The notes below the pieces were generated by a model. It was not told the origin of the DNA. It saw only the letters and a program-made list of their open reading frames with translations, and did not search any database. Position numbers and translations under genes: made by a program. Shown here one piece after another: positions 23,337-30,861 of a DNA stretch of 64,000 bases (the first letter of the stretch is position 1; each line of letters begins with the position of its first letter). The DNA lies in the IMG/VR virus record IMGVR_UViG_3300009415_000002, positions 1 through 64,000 of that record. One strand, given 5' to 3'. This DNA is from a virus.

Positions 23337-23939
23337 TTAACAAGTGAATGTTCCTTTATTCTTTTGAGCTTTTTTATGTGCTGATATGTTATTAGTGATA
23401 ACAACAGTGGCAATACTACCTATAGCAGCATGACCAAATCTCTCTTCCCAATCATTTAAGAAGATGAATCCACCAAAGATTACATATAGAAGAGGCAATA
23501 AAGCTATAAGACCTAATAAGATATAACCTTTATTATCATTATCTTTTCCTTTATTAAGATTATCTATCTTCTCTTGTTTTTGAACTTCTTTTTCTTCTTT
23601 CCATATTTCAAGTTCCCAAAGTTCTAAATGAACACGAGCTGAATCATTATAAAAGTTTAAAGTTCCATCAAGATCAATAGTTAATGGTTCATTTTTATAG
23701 GTTATAAATTCTACTCTAGTTGCTCTTTCTGAATTCCACTTAGGAGTGCAATCTCTTCCTGTGGGAGCAATACCGTCATCATAACTTCCTGCATCGTAGA
23801 TATAACTTCTTTTTAACTTTGAACTAAAGGTTTCAGGATTAGTTATGGGAAATTTAATATTCATTAAATTATTTACAAAATCATAAAGATCTCCAAGAGA
23901 GTTAAAGTTAATAGTGTTTCCGATGTGTGTATAGTTCAT
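23337..23939 (-). CDS. membrane protein
   Basis: 200 residues. A soluble N-terminal region (1-125) ends in a charged coiled stretch (WKEEKEVQKQEKIDNL), followed by a strong membrane segment YILLGLIALLPLLYVIFGGF near 140-159 and a second weaker one AAIGSIATVVITN. The tail is basic (AHKKAQKNKG). It has a pseudoknot leader 39 bases upstream. Unknown function. Confidence 0.7.
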   Translation of the reverse strand: MNYTHIGNTINFNSLGDLYDFVNNLMNIKFPITNPETFSSKLKRSYIYDAGSYDDGIAPTGRDCTPKWNSERATRVEFITYKNEPLTIDLDGTLNFYNDSARVHLELWELEIWKEEKEVQKQEKIDNLNKGKDNDNKGYILLGLIALLPLLYVIFGGFIFLNDWEERFGHAAIGSIATVVITNNISAHKKAQKNKGTFTC

Positions 23940-23978
23940 AATTTTACCTTTTGTGTTTAATGTTTATTAGTGTTTTTT

Positions 23979-24018
23979 TGTAAAGTACTTATTTAAGGAC
24001 CCCACTTTACAGAGGTCC
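23979..24018 (-). promoter_or_regulatory. H-type pseudoknot leader (copy D)
   Basis: Minus-strand order: GGACC (24018-24014), TC, TGTAAAGT (24011-24004), GG, GGTCC (24001-23997), loop TTAAATAAGT, ACTTTACA (23986-23979). A 2-base first loop and a 10-base A-rich third loop are the classic geometry of a stable pseudoknot. Confidence 0.7.
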
Positions 24019-24024
24019 AGTTAA

Positions 24025-24333
24025 TTACCAGTTTTGTGAAACTAAGATAACGCCTTTAGCTTTAGCAATACGGTACTTACTAGAAGCACGCATTTCTTTA
24101 TTAAAGTTTTGATCAGCAGTGAAAGTATGCCCTTCACGTTTATTAACTTCAAACAAACTATTACTTCTTCTGTACTTAGCTAGTTCACGGAAGTAAACAG
24201 CTTTGAATAAAGGAGAAGATGTAGCACAGTCTATGAACTGTTGTACTATTGAGAATGTGTTATTAGGTTGTGCTGTAGCAGTGTAGTCCATATCAGTGTT
24301 ATCAGAGGAGATGTTTAATGTAGTGTTAGTCAT
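24025..24333 (-). CDS. hypothetical protein
   Basis: 102 residues (MTNTTLNISSDNTDMDY). The polar N-terminus resembles that of other MTN-starting genes here. The body is helical (FIDCATSSPLFKAVYFRELAKYRRS), ending KAKGVILVSQNW. No family recognised. Confidence 0.65.
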   Translation of the reverse strand: MTNTTLNISSDNTDMDYTATAQPNNTFSIVQQFIDCATSSPLFKAVYFRELAKYRRSNSLFEVNKREGHTFTADQNFNKEMRASSKYRIAKAKGVILVSQNW

Positions 24334-24380
24334 GATTGTTATATGTAGTAGTGTATGTGTATATAGGTGTGTATGTGTAT

Positions 24381-24412
24381 GTGTATCTACCGTCGTCTAT
24401 GGATAGATACAC
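24381..24412 (-). promoter_or_regulatory. hairpin in leader of 24025-24333
   Basis: GTGTATCTACC (24381-24391) pairs with GGATAGATACAC (24401-24412) with one bulge and a 9-base loop. It takes the place that pseudoknots occupy before neighbouring genes but has no crossing stem. The surrounding bases are TATG/TGTG repeats. Confidence 0.5.
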
Positions 24413-24425
24413 ATGTGTGTGGTTA

Positions 24426-24971
24426 TTACTTAACTAGTGCACGACAGTTAGCCATGCTAGTTAGTAGTGCTGCTTGATCAGCCTTGATACCTTCTTTGAT
24501 ATCAGCACTGTAGTCATCTTCACCGAACGTATCTACCATGACACTAGCATTCCAAGAGGAAGCCATGTCAATGATGTATACAGTACCATTGCTGATCATG
24601 ATGTTGTTGCAGTGCAAGTCACCATGTACAATGCCACTCTTCCACATGACTAGTAGTGCAGCCTTGACAGCAGCTAGTAGTTCAGTAGTTACTCTACCGT
24701 GCTGGTAGTAGTCCCATAGTGTCTCTCCATGTGGAAGGAACTGTAGGCTGAGTGTGTTGTCATCAATCTGTGTAGCATGAGGTACACTAACACCACACTC
24801 ACGTGCAGTAGTTAACATCTCTAGTTCACGCTCAGTCTGACCTACCTTAGCTCTCTTGATAACACGGTTACCTGATAGTACTAGTTTGCTGTTGCGTGCA
24901 CGGTCGAAGCGTGCTTGTGTGTGAGTAGATGTGATGCCTTGATCAACGAAAGAATAAAGTGTGTTAGTCAT
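24426..24971 (-). CDS. small protein kinase-like protein (Bud32/RIO/APH-like)
   Basis: 181 residues. VIKRAKVGQTERELEML gives an ATP-anchoring Lys and a helix-C-like Glu. GIVHGDLHCNNIMI is a catalytic loop with HGDLHxxN, and VYIIDMASS supplies the metal-binding Asp in place of DFG. The length and HGD form fit minimal kinases such as Bud32 or RIO, or small-molecule kinases. It may phosphorylate host or phage proteins. ATG 24971 follows TAGGAGACTACTGAC, a strong ribosome site shared with 25318 and 17706. Confidence 0.7.
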   Translation of the reverse strand: MTNTLYSFVDQGITSTHTQARFDRARNSKLVLSGNRVIKRAKVGQTERELEMLTTARECGVSVPHATQIDDNTLSLQFLPHGETLWDYYQHGRVTTELLAAVKAALLVMWKSGIVHGDLHCNNIMISNGTVYIIDMASSWNASVMVDTFGEDDYSADIKEGIKADQAALLTSMANCRALVK

Positions 24972-25009
24972 GTCAGTAGTCTCCTATGTATATATGTGTG
25001 TGTATGTAA

Positions 25010-25318
25010 TTAAGCGTAGTAGTGAGAGCAAGCAATGGATAGTTCTACTAGTGTGTCAGCAGGTAGAAGAGAGATAATAAAAGCACATCTCTCAGTTAAG
25101 TATGCTGAAGTATCTAGTCCAGCTAACATATTAGCTATGTTAGATACTACCTCTTCATCAGCTAGTGTAGTAGAGAGACCACACCATGCATGAATAGCAT
25201 CATGCACCATAGCAATCTCAGTAGTAACAGGATCTAGATCGGGAGAAGAAGCATGCCATTCATTGATAAGAGTAATAGTGTCAGAAGAAAGAAGTGAAGT
25301 GTTGATGTTAGTAGTCAT
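25010..25318 (-). CDS. HDxxH-motif protein
   Basis: 102 residues. MVHDAIHAWCGLSTTLADEE resembles the metal-binding box of protein 22654-22980 (HDALHDILGL...DDE). The remainder is helical and Leu/Ala-rich. The ribosome site TAGGAGACTACTGAC is identical to that of the kinase-like gene downstream. A pseudoknot leader lies upstream. Confidence 0.65.
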   Translation of the reverse strand: MTTNINTSLLSSDTITLINEWHASSPDLDPVTTEIAMVHDAIHAWCGLSTTLADEEVVSNIANMLAGLDTSAYLTERCAFIISLLPADTLVELSIACSHYYA

Positions 25319-25357
25319 GTCAGTAGTCTCCTATGTGTGTATATATGTGTGATGATG

Positions 25358-25397
25358 TGTAGTACTCTTATTTATAGTTGTAGTACTACATACAACT
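25358..25397 (-). promoter_or_regulatory. H-type pseudoknot leader (copy E)
   Basis: Stem 1 AGTTGT 25376-25381 with ACAACT 25392-25397; stem 2 TGTAGTACT 25358-25366 with AGTACTACA 25382-25390; minus-strand third loop ATAAATAAG. It ends 39 bases before ATG 25318. Confidence 0.65.
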
Positions 25398-25403
25398 GTG
25401 TAG

Positions 25404-25610
25404 TTAAGACCAGAAGGAAGCTTCCATGTCCTCATATGATGTCTCTACATCAACAGCTTGATCCCAACTAGTAGTTGAGACACTTGCTGATGTATTGTAT
25501 CTCTTAGCTTGAACACGTGATCTGTTGTATCTCTTTGATGGGATGGATGCAGTGCGAGATCCTTTGTTGACGTTTCTTGCTTCGTTCATTAATTGGTAAT
25601 GATTATTCAT
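25404..25610 (-). CDS. small basic/Ser-rich protein
   Basis: 68 residues (MNNHYQLMNEARNVNKG). The centre is Arg/Lys/Ser-rich (SKRYNRSRVQAKRYN) and the C-terminus is acidic with Trp (WDQAVDVETSYEDMEASFWS). It is the first leftward gene of the left arm. The 165 bases up to the rightward gene include a GC-rich patch (25644-25665) unusual for this genome. Unknown function. Confidence 0.55.
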   Translation of the reverse strand: MNNHYQLMNEARNVNKGSRTASIPSKRYNRSRVQAKRYNTSASVSTTSWDQAVDVETSYEDMEASFWS

Positions 25611-25719
25611 AGTAATCCTAATTTTATTTTGTAATTTTGCAAATCGCGGGGTGCCAGGGGGGTCCTAACTACCTACATAACAGCCTTATTTACCTCCGTG
25701 ATATATTTTTAGGCTCTTT

Positions 25720-25748
25720 TTGGAAATCCTTAAACAGGGTGTTATAAT
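25720..25748 (+). promoter_or_regulatory. sigma70-like promoter
   Basis: TTGGAA (25720-25725), a 17-base spacer and a perfect TATAAT (25743-25748), 8 bases before a small leader ORF and 28 before the endonuclease fusion gene. It would let the host polymerase transcribe this rightward gene. Confidence 0.6.
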
Positions 25749-25755
25749 ATAAAAA

Positions 25756-25776
25756 ATGACTACAAATATAAGATAA
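25756..25776 (+). CDS. six-residue leader peptide
   Basis: ATG ACT ACA AAT ATA AGA TAA (MTTNIR) ends in TAATG shared with the start of the next gene, so ribosomes ending here could restart there. It lies only 8 bases after the -10 box, so the transcript would start almost at its ATG. Too short to be sure. Confidence 0.3.
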   Translation: MTTNIR

Positions 25777-26645
25777 TGCCGAAAAAGCAAATAAGCAAAG
25801 AAAAACAAGACGAGATTGTAAAACTATATAAAGAAGGTTTAGGTAAAAAGAAAATAGCGTCAATATTAAAGACTTCTACAAGAACAATAACGTTAGTATT
25901 ACAAGAACAAAAAATAGAGACACATAAAAGTGGAGACAATGGAAAAGGGGGCAGACCTTATACAGGAGGAAGAAAACCAAGACATTGGTTATATCAAACT
26001 TGGAGCGGGATAAAACAAAGGTGTTATAACATTAACAATAATTCTTATAATAATTACGGAGCAAAAGGAATAGGTATATATAGTGAATGGAAAAATGATT
26101 TTAATAAATTCAAAAAATACGTAGAAAAAAATTTAGGTGAAAAAGATGCAAATTTATCTTTAGATAGAATAAATCCAAAAGGAGATTATGAACCTGGTAA
26201 TATTAGATGGGCGAACAAAATAACACAAGCATATAATAAAACTAATTGTTTTAATAGAAATTTAGAAACTGTAGATACTTCTTTAATAATAAAAAATTAC
26301 AATTTAGATATTAAATACTATTCCGTAAAAGAATTACAAATTAATAAAGAAATAGAAGACTTAGAAAATACAGGAGTATATATAATAAAATGTGAATCAA
26401 ATAATAATTATTATATAGGTAGTACATCTCGTAGTTTTAGAGAAAGATGGAAAGAGATAAGAAAACAATGTAAAAATAACAAAAATAAAATTTCTAAATA
26501 CCTAAGAAAATTTTGGCAAGAATGTGACGGAGAAACTAACTTCAAGTTTGGTATTTTAGAAATTACAGACAATATAAAAGAACGAGAGCAATACTGGATA
26601 TCTAAATTAGAGCCTAGTTTAAATATTGTAAAAATAGTGTATTAA
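25776..26645 (+). CDS. fused HTH / HNH-like / GIY-YIG homing endonuclease
   Basis: 289 residues. An N-terminal helix-turn-helix (KKKIASILKTSTRTITLVL), a middle segment of the local HNH-like family (IKQRCYN, YNNYGAKGIGIY, LSLDRINPKGDYEPGNIRWA), and a C-terminal GIY-YIG nuclease (TGVYIIKCESNNNYYIGSTS, Arg in SFRERW, Glu in ILEITDN and WISKLEPSLN). Unlike the four leftward relatives it lacks the Cys ribbon and has the helix-turn-helix at the front. It sits alone and rightward between leftward blocks, as expected for a selfish insertion. Confidence 0.8.
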   Translation: MPKKQISKEKQDEIVKLYKEGLGKKKIASILKTSTRTITLVLQEQKIETHKSGDNGKGGRPYTGGRKPRHWLYQTWSGIKQRCYNINNNSYNNYGAKGIGIYSEWKNDFNKFKKYVEKNLGEKDANLSLDRINPKGDYEPGNIRWANKITQAYNKTNCFNRNLETVDTSLIIKNYNLDIKYYSVKELQINKEIEDLENTGVYIIKCESNNNYYIGSTSRSFRERWKEIRKQCKNNKNKISKYLRKFWQECDGETNFKFGILEITDNIKEREQYWISKLEPSLNIVKIVY

Positions 26646-26650
26646 TATAC

Positions 26651-26678
26651 AAAACAAAAAGGCCACCGAAGTGACCTT
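26651..26678 (-). terminator. rho-independent terminator with UUCG loop
   Basis: The minus strand forms AAGGTCAC-TTCG-GTGGCCTT (8 bp with one G-T) and runs into TTTTTGTTTTG. It ends the CTP synthase transcript between two convergent genes. The cap is the same as in the 18-23 kb hairpin array. Confidence 0.75.
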
Positions 26679-26710
26679 AAAATATACGTAGAATAATTTT
26701 TACATTTCTA

Positions 26711-26974
26711 TTAGAACAAATCGCCTAGTAATAAAATCCAGGGTTCCCATAAATCTTTATTACCTAACAAAATCCCGTAAGTAATTATTTGAGAGTTATA
26801 AAGATACATAGAAGGATAACCTAACCATAGTACTAATTTCATTGGAGGTTTAAATCTAACTATTTGTATTAATAACAACATGTGGCCAGGTATTAAAATA
26901 TAGTCTACACATTTGCAATATAACCATAATGCAAAAAAGATAGGAAAAGTAACTATTGAGAGCAATGTATTCAT
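26711..26974 (-). CDS. small membrane protein coupled to pyrG
   Basis: 87 residues with an N-terminal membrane segment (LLSIVTFPIFFALWLYC), a second (YILIPGHMLLLIQIV) and further hydrophobic stretches. Its ATG overlaps the TGA of the CTP synthase gene (ATGA), so both are made together. No family recognised; it may tie nucleotide supply to the membrane or be unrelated. Confidence 0.6.
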   Translation of the reverse strand: MNTLLSIVTFPIFFALWLYCKCVDYILIPGHMLLLIQIVRFKPPMKLVLWLGYPSMYLYNSQIITYGILLGNKDLWEPWILLLGDLF

Positions 26975-28581
26975 ATTTGATTTAAAGTATGTTGTAATAA
27001 ACTAATAAATAAAGGATGAGGGTTAAGTAACGTAGATTTAAACTCTGGGTGATATTGAACACCTATAAAGAAAGGATGGGTAAAGTAATCCACTTCTATA
27101 CTTTCTACAAGTTTATTATCAGGAGATAAACCACTAATAAATACTTTATCGCTTTTACTAAATAGTCCTCTATAACTATTATTAAACTCATACCTATGAC
27201 GATGCCTTTCGTATATAAGAGAACTTCCGTATATTCTTTTTAATAGAGTATCTTCTCTAAGTATAGTAGGGTAAGAACCTAAACGTAATGTACCACCAAT
27301 AGGTAAATCTTTCTTTTCAGGCAGTATATCAATAATAGGATTTTGACAACAAGGGTTAATTTCTGTAGAAGAACAATCTTGTAAACCTAATAATTGTTCT
27401 GCTAAGAAAATACACATTAATTGCATACCATAGCAAATACCTAAAACAGGTACCTTTTCATAAAATGCTTGTTCTAATAATTCTAAAATACCTGCAGTGC
27501 CAGATTCACCAAAACCACCTGGTATAACTATTGCGTCATAGCTTTTAACATCACAGTCAAAGTACTCACTAGTAGTATCTACAAACACAATGTCTAAGAC
27601 ACACTCAGTAGGCACTGAAGCGTGTAAAAGAGATTCTTTGATAGATAGATAAGAATCTTCTAAAGAAGCGTATTTACCTACAATAGCAATGCGTAAAACG
27701 GGATAGTTATCTCTATTATTATTTATATAAGAGAACTCGTGAGATTTAGAGTTAAAAGAATCGTCATAATTAGTTCTAGTAATAGAGAGCTTATCTTTTA
27801 AAGCATTTAATAAACCATTATTAATAAGATAGTAAGGAATTCTATATAAAGAGTCTGCATTAGGACAAGGTATGACATAATCTTCTTGAAAGTAGCAGTA
27901 CTTAGATAGTTTACGAATAACCTCATTATCAAGACAATCTTTTGAACGAGCAACTAAGATATCAGGATTAATACCTAGACTACGAAGTTCTTTACAAGAG
28001 TGTTGAGTAGGTTTAGTTTTTAGTTCACCAGTATTATCAAGATAAGGAATATAACTAACATGAATATAGCAAGTATCATTTTCATCTTGCTCTACTTGTA
28101 TTTGGTGAAGAGATTCCATAAAGGGTTGGGATTCTAAATCACCTATAGTACCACCTACTTCTACAATTAAGTAATCGCAGTTAGATTGGTCAGCACAAGA
28201 ATAAATCCGCCTCTTAATTTCATCAGTTATATGAGGAATAATTTGAACAGTACTTCCTTTATAATAACCATCTCTTTCACGCAGCATAACAGAGTTATAA
28301 GCTTGACCAGTGGTAATATTATTAATTTTTGAAACAGGAGTATTAATAAATCTTTCATAATGACCTAAATCTAAGTCTGTCTCTCCACCATCATCAGTAA
28401 CAAAGACTTCCCCATGTTGTTTAGGATTCATAGTACCAGGGTCCATATTAAGATATGGATCACATTTCATAATAGAAACTGAGTACCCTAAATTAGTAAG
28501 GATATTACCTACGCTAGCAGCTATAATACCCTTACCTATTCCTGAAACAACCCCTCCTGTAACAAATATATATTTAGACAT
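26971..28581 (-). CDS. pyrG: CTP synthase
   Basis: 536 residues, close to the usual bacterial length. Converts UTP to CTP with ATP and glutamine. The synthetase domain is intact (FVTGGVVSGIGKG P-loop, CDPYLNMDPGTMNP, DDGGETDLDLGHYERF, VEVGGTIGDLES). The C-terminal class I glutamine amidotransferase keeps the Cys nucleophile in PVLGICYGMQ and the HPE of GVQYHPEF, so both half-reactions look active. Phage copies are uncommon; it would raise the CTP pool for DNA and RNA synthesis. The start ATG 28581 follows ATATAAATAAAAT. Terminator after the coupled membrane gene. Confidence 0.95.
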   Translation of the reverse strand: MSKYIFVTGGVVSGIGKGIIAASVGNILTNLGYSVSIMKCDPYLNMDPGTMNPKQHGEVFVTDDGGETDLDLGHYERFINTPVSKINNITTGQAYNSVMLRERDGYYKGSTVQIIPHITDEIKRRIYSCADQSNCDYLIVEVGGTIGDLESQPFMESLHQIQVEQDENDTCYIHVSYIPYLDNTGELKTKPTQHSCKELRSLGINPDILVARSKDCLDNEVIRKLSKYCYFQEDYVIPCPNADSLYRIPYYLINNGLLNALKDKLSITRTNYDDSFNSKSHEFSYINNNRDNYPVLRIAIVGKYASLEDSYLSIKESLLHASVPTECVLDIVFVDTTSEYFDCDVKSYDAIVIPGGFGESGTAGILELLEQAFYEKVPVLGICYGMQLMCIFLAEQLLGLQDCSSTEINPCCQNPIIDILPEKKDLPIGGTLRLGSYPTILREDTLLKRIYGSSLIYERHRHRYEFNNSYRGLFSKSDKVFISGLSPDNKLVESIEVDYFTHPFFIGVQYHPEFKSTLLNPHPLFISLLQHTLNQI

Positions 28582-28760
28582 ATTTTATTTATATAGTATT
28601 AAATTTATTATAATCAATTGTGAATAGTAATTACTTATAAAACTTTGAAATACATAGTTAAAAAATCCGCGAGTATCTATGACTACCACTTACATATAAT
28701 AGTTTATACACTAAAAAAGTAAGGATTTAAAGGTAATAATTTATTTAAGATAGGTGTAAG

Positions 28761-29819
28761 ATGAAAGGTACTGAAACAGTATTAATAGCAAGCTTGATAA
28801 TATCAATTTATTTGTATACAAATAAAGTTAGTAAAACTATAAACTTGCCAAATAATATAATAACTCTTCAAGAGAGTACAAAGATAATAGAGTCAAGAGG
28901 AGAAGATATTGTAGTAGTATTTACTAGTGGGCCTAAATTTAACAGTTCAAATCAGTTTGCTAGATTTATAGACGAGACTTTATTTGGTAAATTAAATACA
29001 GAGTTAGGCAAAAGAGATATAACTTTTGTGGTGTTAAATACTACATGTTTAGCTAGAACAGAAGTTAGATGTACTGCTAAGTTTACTGATATAGCTTTAT
29101 CTATAGCAAAGTTAAAACCTATCGCTGTAGTATACGCTGGTATAGATTCAGGTATCGCTGCTAATTCTTTTGAATCTATAATAAAATCTGAGTCCATACC
29201 TATATATATCATAGGTACTAGAGTAGCTATAGCTAATAATGTATATATAGGTCCTGATAATGTCAAGTTAGGTAAAAGTGCTTATGAAGGGTTAAAGAAG
29301 TATATAGAACCTAATCAAGAAGCTTTGTATGTAGAGACAGTAAGAATAGTAGCTCCGCATGATAAGTTAGATAATGGATATCCTCGTATAAATAGTGCAA
29401 GGCAATTATTTGAGAAAGCAGGAGTAAAAACTAGAGAAACGTTATTTACTGTATGGAATAATGAACAAACTTATTTACAAGTAAGAGTACAGTTGTTAAG
29501 AGAAGGCCCTGTTGAATACATTATTGTTCCTTCAGGAGAAACAGCAATAGGTGCATCAAAAGCTGTCACAGAATTAGGATATAAAGGTAAGGTAAAAATA
29601 GTGGCTTTAGATTTTACAGAAGAAACTTTAGATCTCTTAAAAAGAAAAGAAATATATGGAATTGTTTCACAAGAGCTAAATAAACAAAGTGTAGCTTTAT
29701 CAGATATTATAACTACAAAAAGAAAGCCTAATACAAAAGAGATACTCTTTGCATCAGACTTAATTACATTAGAAAATGTCTATAAATTTTATGATGATGA
29801 AGGCAACGTTATATATTGA
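28761..29819 (+). CDS. membrane-anchored periplasmic sugar-binding-protein-like protein
   Basis: 352 residues. The N-terminal segment VLIASLIISIYLYTN is a membrane anchor or uncleaved signal; no lipobox Cys. The rest follows the type 1 periplasmic-binding/LacI fold: PIAVVYAGIDSGIAANSF, GKSAYEGLKKYI, YIIVPSGETAIGASKAV, then KVKIVALDFTEETLDLLKRKEIYGIVSQ at the end, as in ribose-binding proteins. AGGTGTAAG precedes the ATG. No ABC transporter gene is nearby. Possible roles are altering host sugar uptake or chemotaxis, or a virion or receptor role; none is proven. Confidence 0.7.
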   Translation: MKGTETVLIASLIISIYLYTNKVSKTINLPNNIITLQESTKIIESRGEDIVVVFTSGPKFNSSNQFARFIDETLFGKLNTELGKRDITFVVLNTTCLARTEVRCTAKFTDIALSIAKLKPIAVVYAGIDSGIAANSFESIIKSESIPIYIIGTRVAIANNVYIGPDNVKLGKSAYEGLKKYIEPNQEALYVETVRIVAPHDKLDNGYPRINSARQLFEKAGVKTRETLFTVWNNEQTYLQVRVQLLREGPVEYIIVPSGETAIGASKAVTELGYKGKVKIVALDFTEETLDLLKRKEIYGIVSQELNKQSVALSDIITTKRKPNTKEILFASDLITLENVYKFYDDEGNVIY

Positions 29820-29820
29820 T

Positions 29821-30258
29821 CTATTCTGATAGTTCTAATAGTTTTTCTATTCTATCATTTAACTCGCCGTCATTAGATATATTATCAGTGATGACATTAT
29901 CAAGTACACCAACTGAAGTAAGAACTGATACAACTATACCTGCAATTGTGATCCACTTTTTAAGATCCATAGTTTTAGTAAAGATCAAGAAACTGTTATG
30001 AATAAGTGGGTCCATAGAGTTTTCCATAGACTCTAACTTATTTTCTAACTTAGTTATTTTCTCGTCAATCTTTCTTTCTATATCCCTTACATCATTGTAA
30101 AGTTTGTTTTCTAGTTGCTGAACCCTATCTCTGAGCTTAGTAACATTCTCACCAGTTAATACGTCTTGTTCTTTGAAGTTAGTAATAAAAAAGTCTATTA
30201 CTGTTAATTTACTTTTAAGTTCATTTATTTCTTTAAAAAGATTGTAGTCGTCCTGCAT
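29821..30258 (-). CDS. coiled-coil membrane protein, lysis candidate
   Basis: 145 residues. Residues 1-85 form long charged heptads (LRDRVQQLENKLYNDVRDIE and on). One membrane helix, WITIAGIVVSVLTSVGVL near 102-119, is followed by an acidic tail. It could be a spanin- or holin-like protein or a virion membrane factor. It overlaps the upstream gene by 26 bases and its stop abuts the convergent binding-protein gene by one base. Confidence 0.65.
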   Translation of the reverse strand: MQDDYNLFKEINELKSKLTVIDFFITNFKEQDVLTGENVTKLRDRVQQLENKLYNDVRDIERKIDEKITKLENKLESMENSMDPLIHNSFLIFTKTMDLKKWITIAGIVVSVLTSVGVLDNVITDNISNDGELNDRIEKLLELSE

Positions 30259-30859
30259 TTTTCTTAGTTTCCAATATGTTTGTTACAAAGGCAGCGGCAT
30301 TTCTTACTGCTGCTGTTTCAACAGAGATTGACCCATCCTTCTTATTATTTAACCCACCTATATATCCAACTAGAGTATCGTTAACAAATATAGGGCAGCT
30401 TAAGTAAAATATGTCAGGACTTATTTCGTTATTAGATTCTAAGTTTTTGTATACTACTGAGGATTTAGATATATCAGTAGTGTTCTTTAGAAAGCAAATG
30501 TTGTTAGTATGATAAGTTAACATATCAACATAAAATGGATCATTGTCAGTCGGTTGATTAGGATTAGATAATGCTACATCAGATTTAGATATAAATACTT
30601 CTCTTTCTGTATAGTTATCTAAGTAAAAGAAAACAAAATATCTATATAAAGATCTTTCTATAGAATCTTTATCTAGAGTTTCACTTATTCTTTTTTGTAT
30701 TAATTCCGCTTTTTCTTCTGTTAAGTTTTCAAGAGCTCCTAGTTCATTTGAATTTAGTGCAGTGTATATATTGCCAAGGTGTCTAAATAAAAGAACATAA
30801 AACAATACAGTAGCACCTGTAATTAGTTGTGATGCAATAAATGCTTTATTTAGTTTCAT
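30233..30859 (-). CDS. membrane-anchored GAF/Cache-like sensor protein
   Basis: 208 residues. N-terminal membrane helix (FIASQLITGATVLFYVLLF), a helical linker (NLTEEKAELIQKRISETL), then a domain whose end FYLSCPIFVNDTLVGYIGG reads like a GAF or single-Cache ligand domain. It has no kinase or cyclase output domain. It lies in one operon with a soluble GAF-like protein (30862) and a coiled-coil membrane protein (29821). Function unknown. Confidence 0.6.
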   Translation of the reverse strand: MKLNKAFIASQLITGATVLFYVLLFRHLGNIYTALNSNELGALENLTEEKAELIQKRISETLDKDSIERSLYRYFVFFYLDNYTEREVFISKSDVALSNPNQPTDNDPFYVDMLTYHTNNICFLKNTTDISKSSVVYKNLESNNEISPDIFYLSCPIFVNDTLVGYIGGLNNKKDGSISVETAAVRNAAAFVTNILETKKNAGRLQSF

Positions 30860-30861
30860 TA

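Noticed and set aside
13291-25397. Pistol ribozyme or preQ1 riboswitch identity for the leader pseudoknots
   Set aside because: The A-rich loop is similar, but the third helix and cleavage site of pistol are absent and the second stem is too long for preQ1-I; presence before many unrelated genes also speaks against a metabolite switch.
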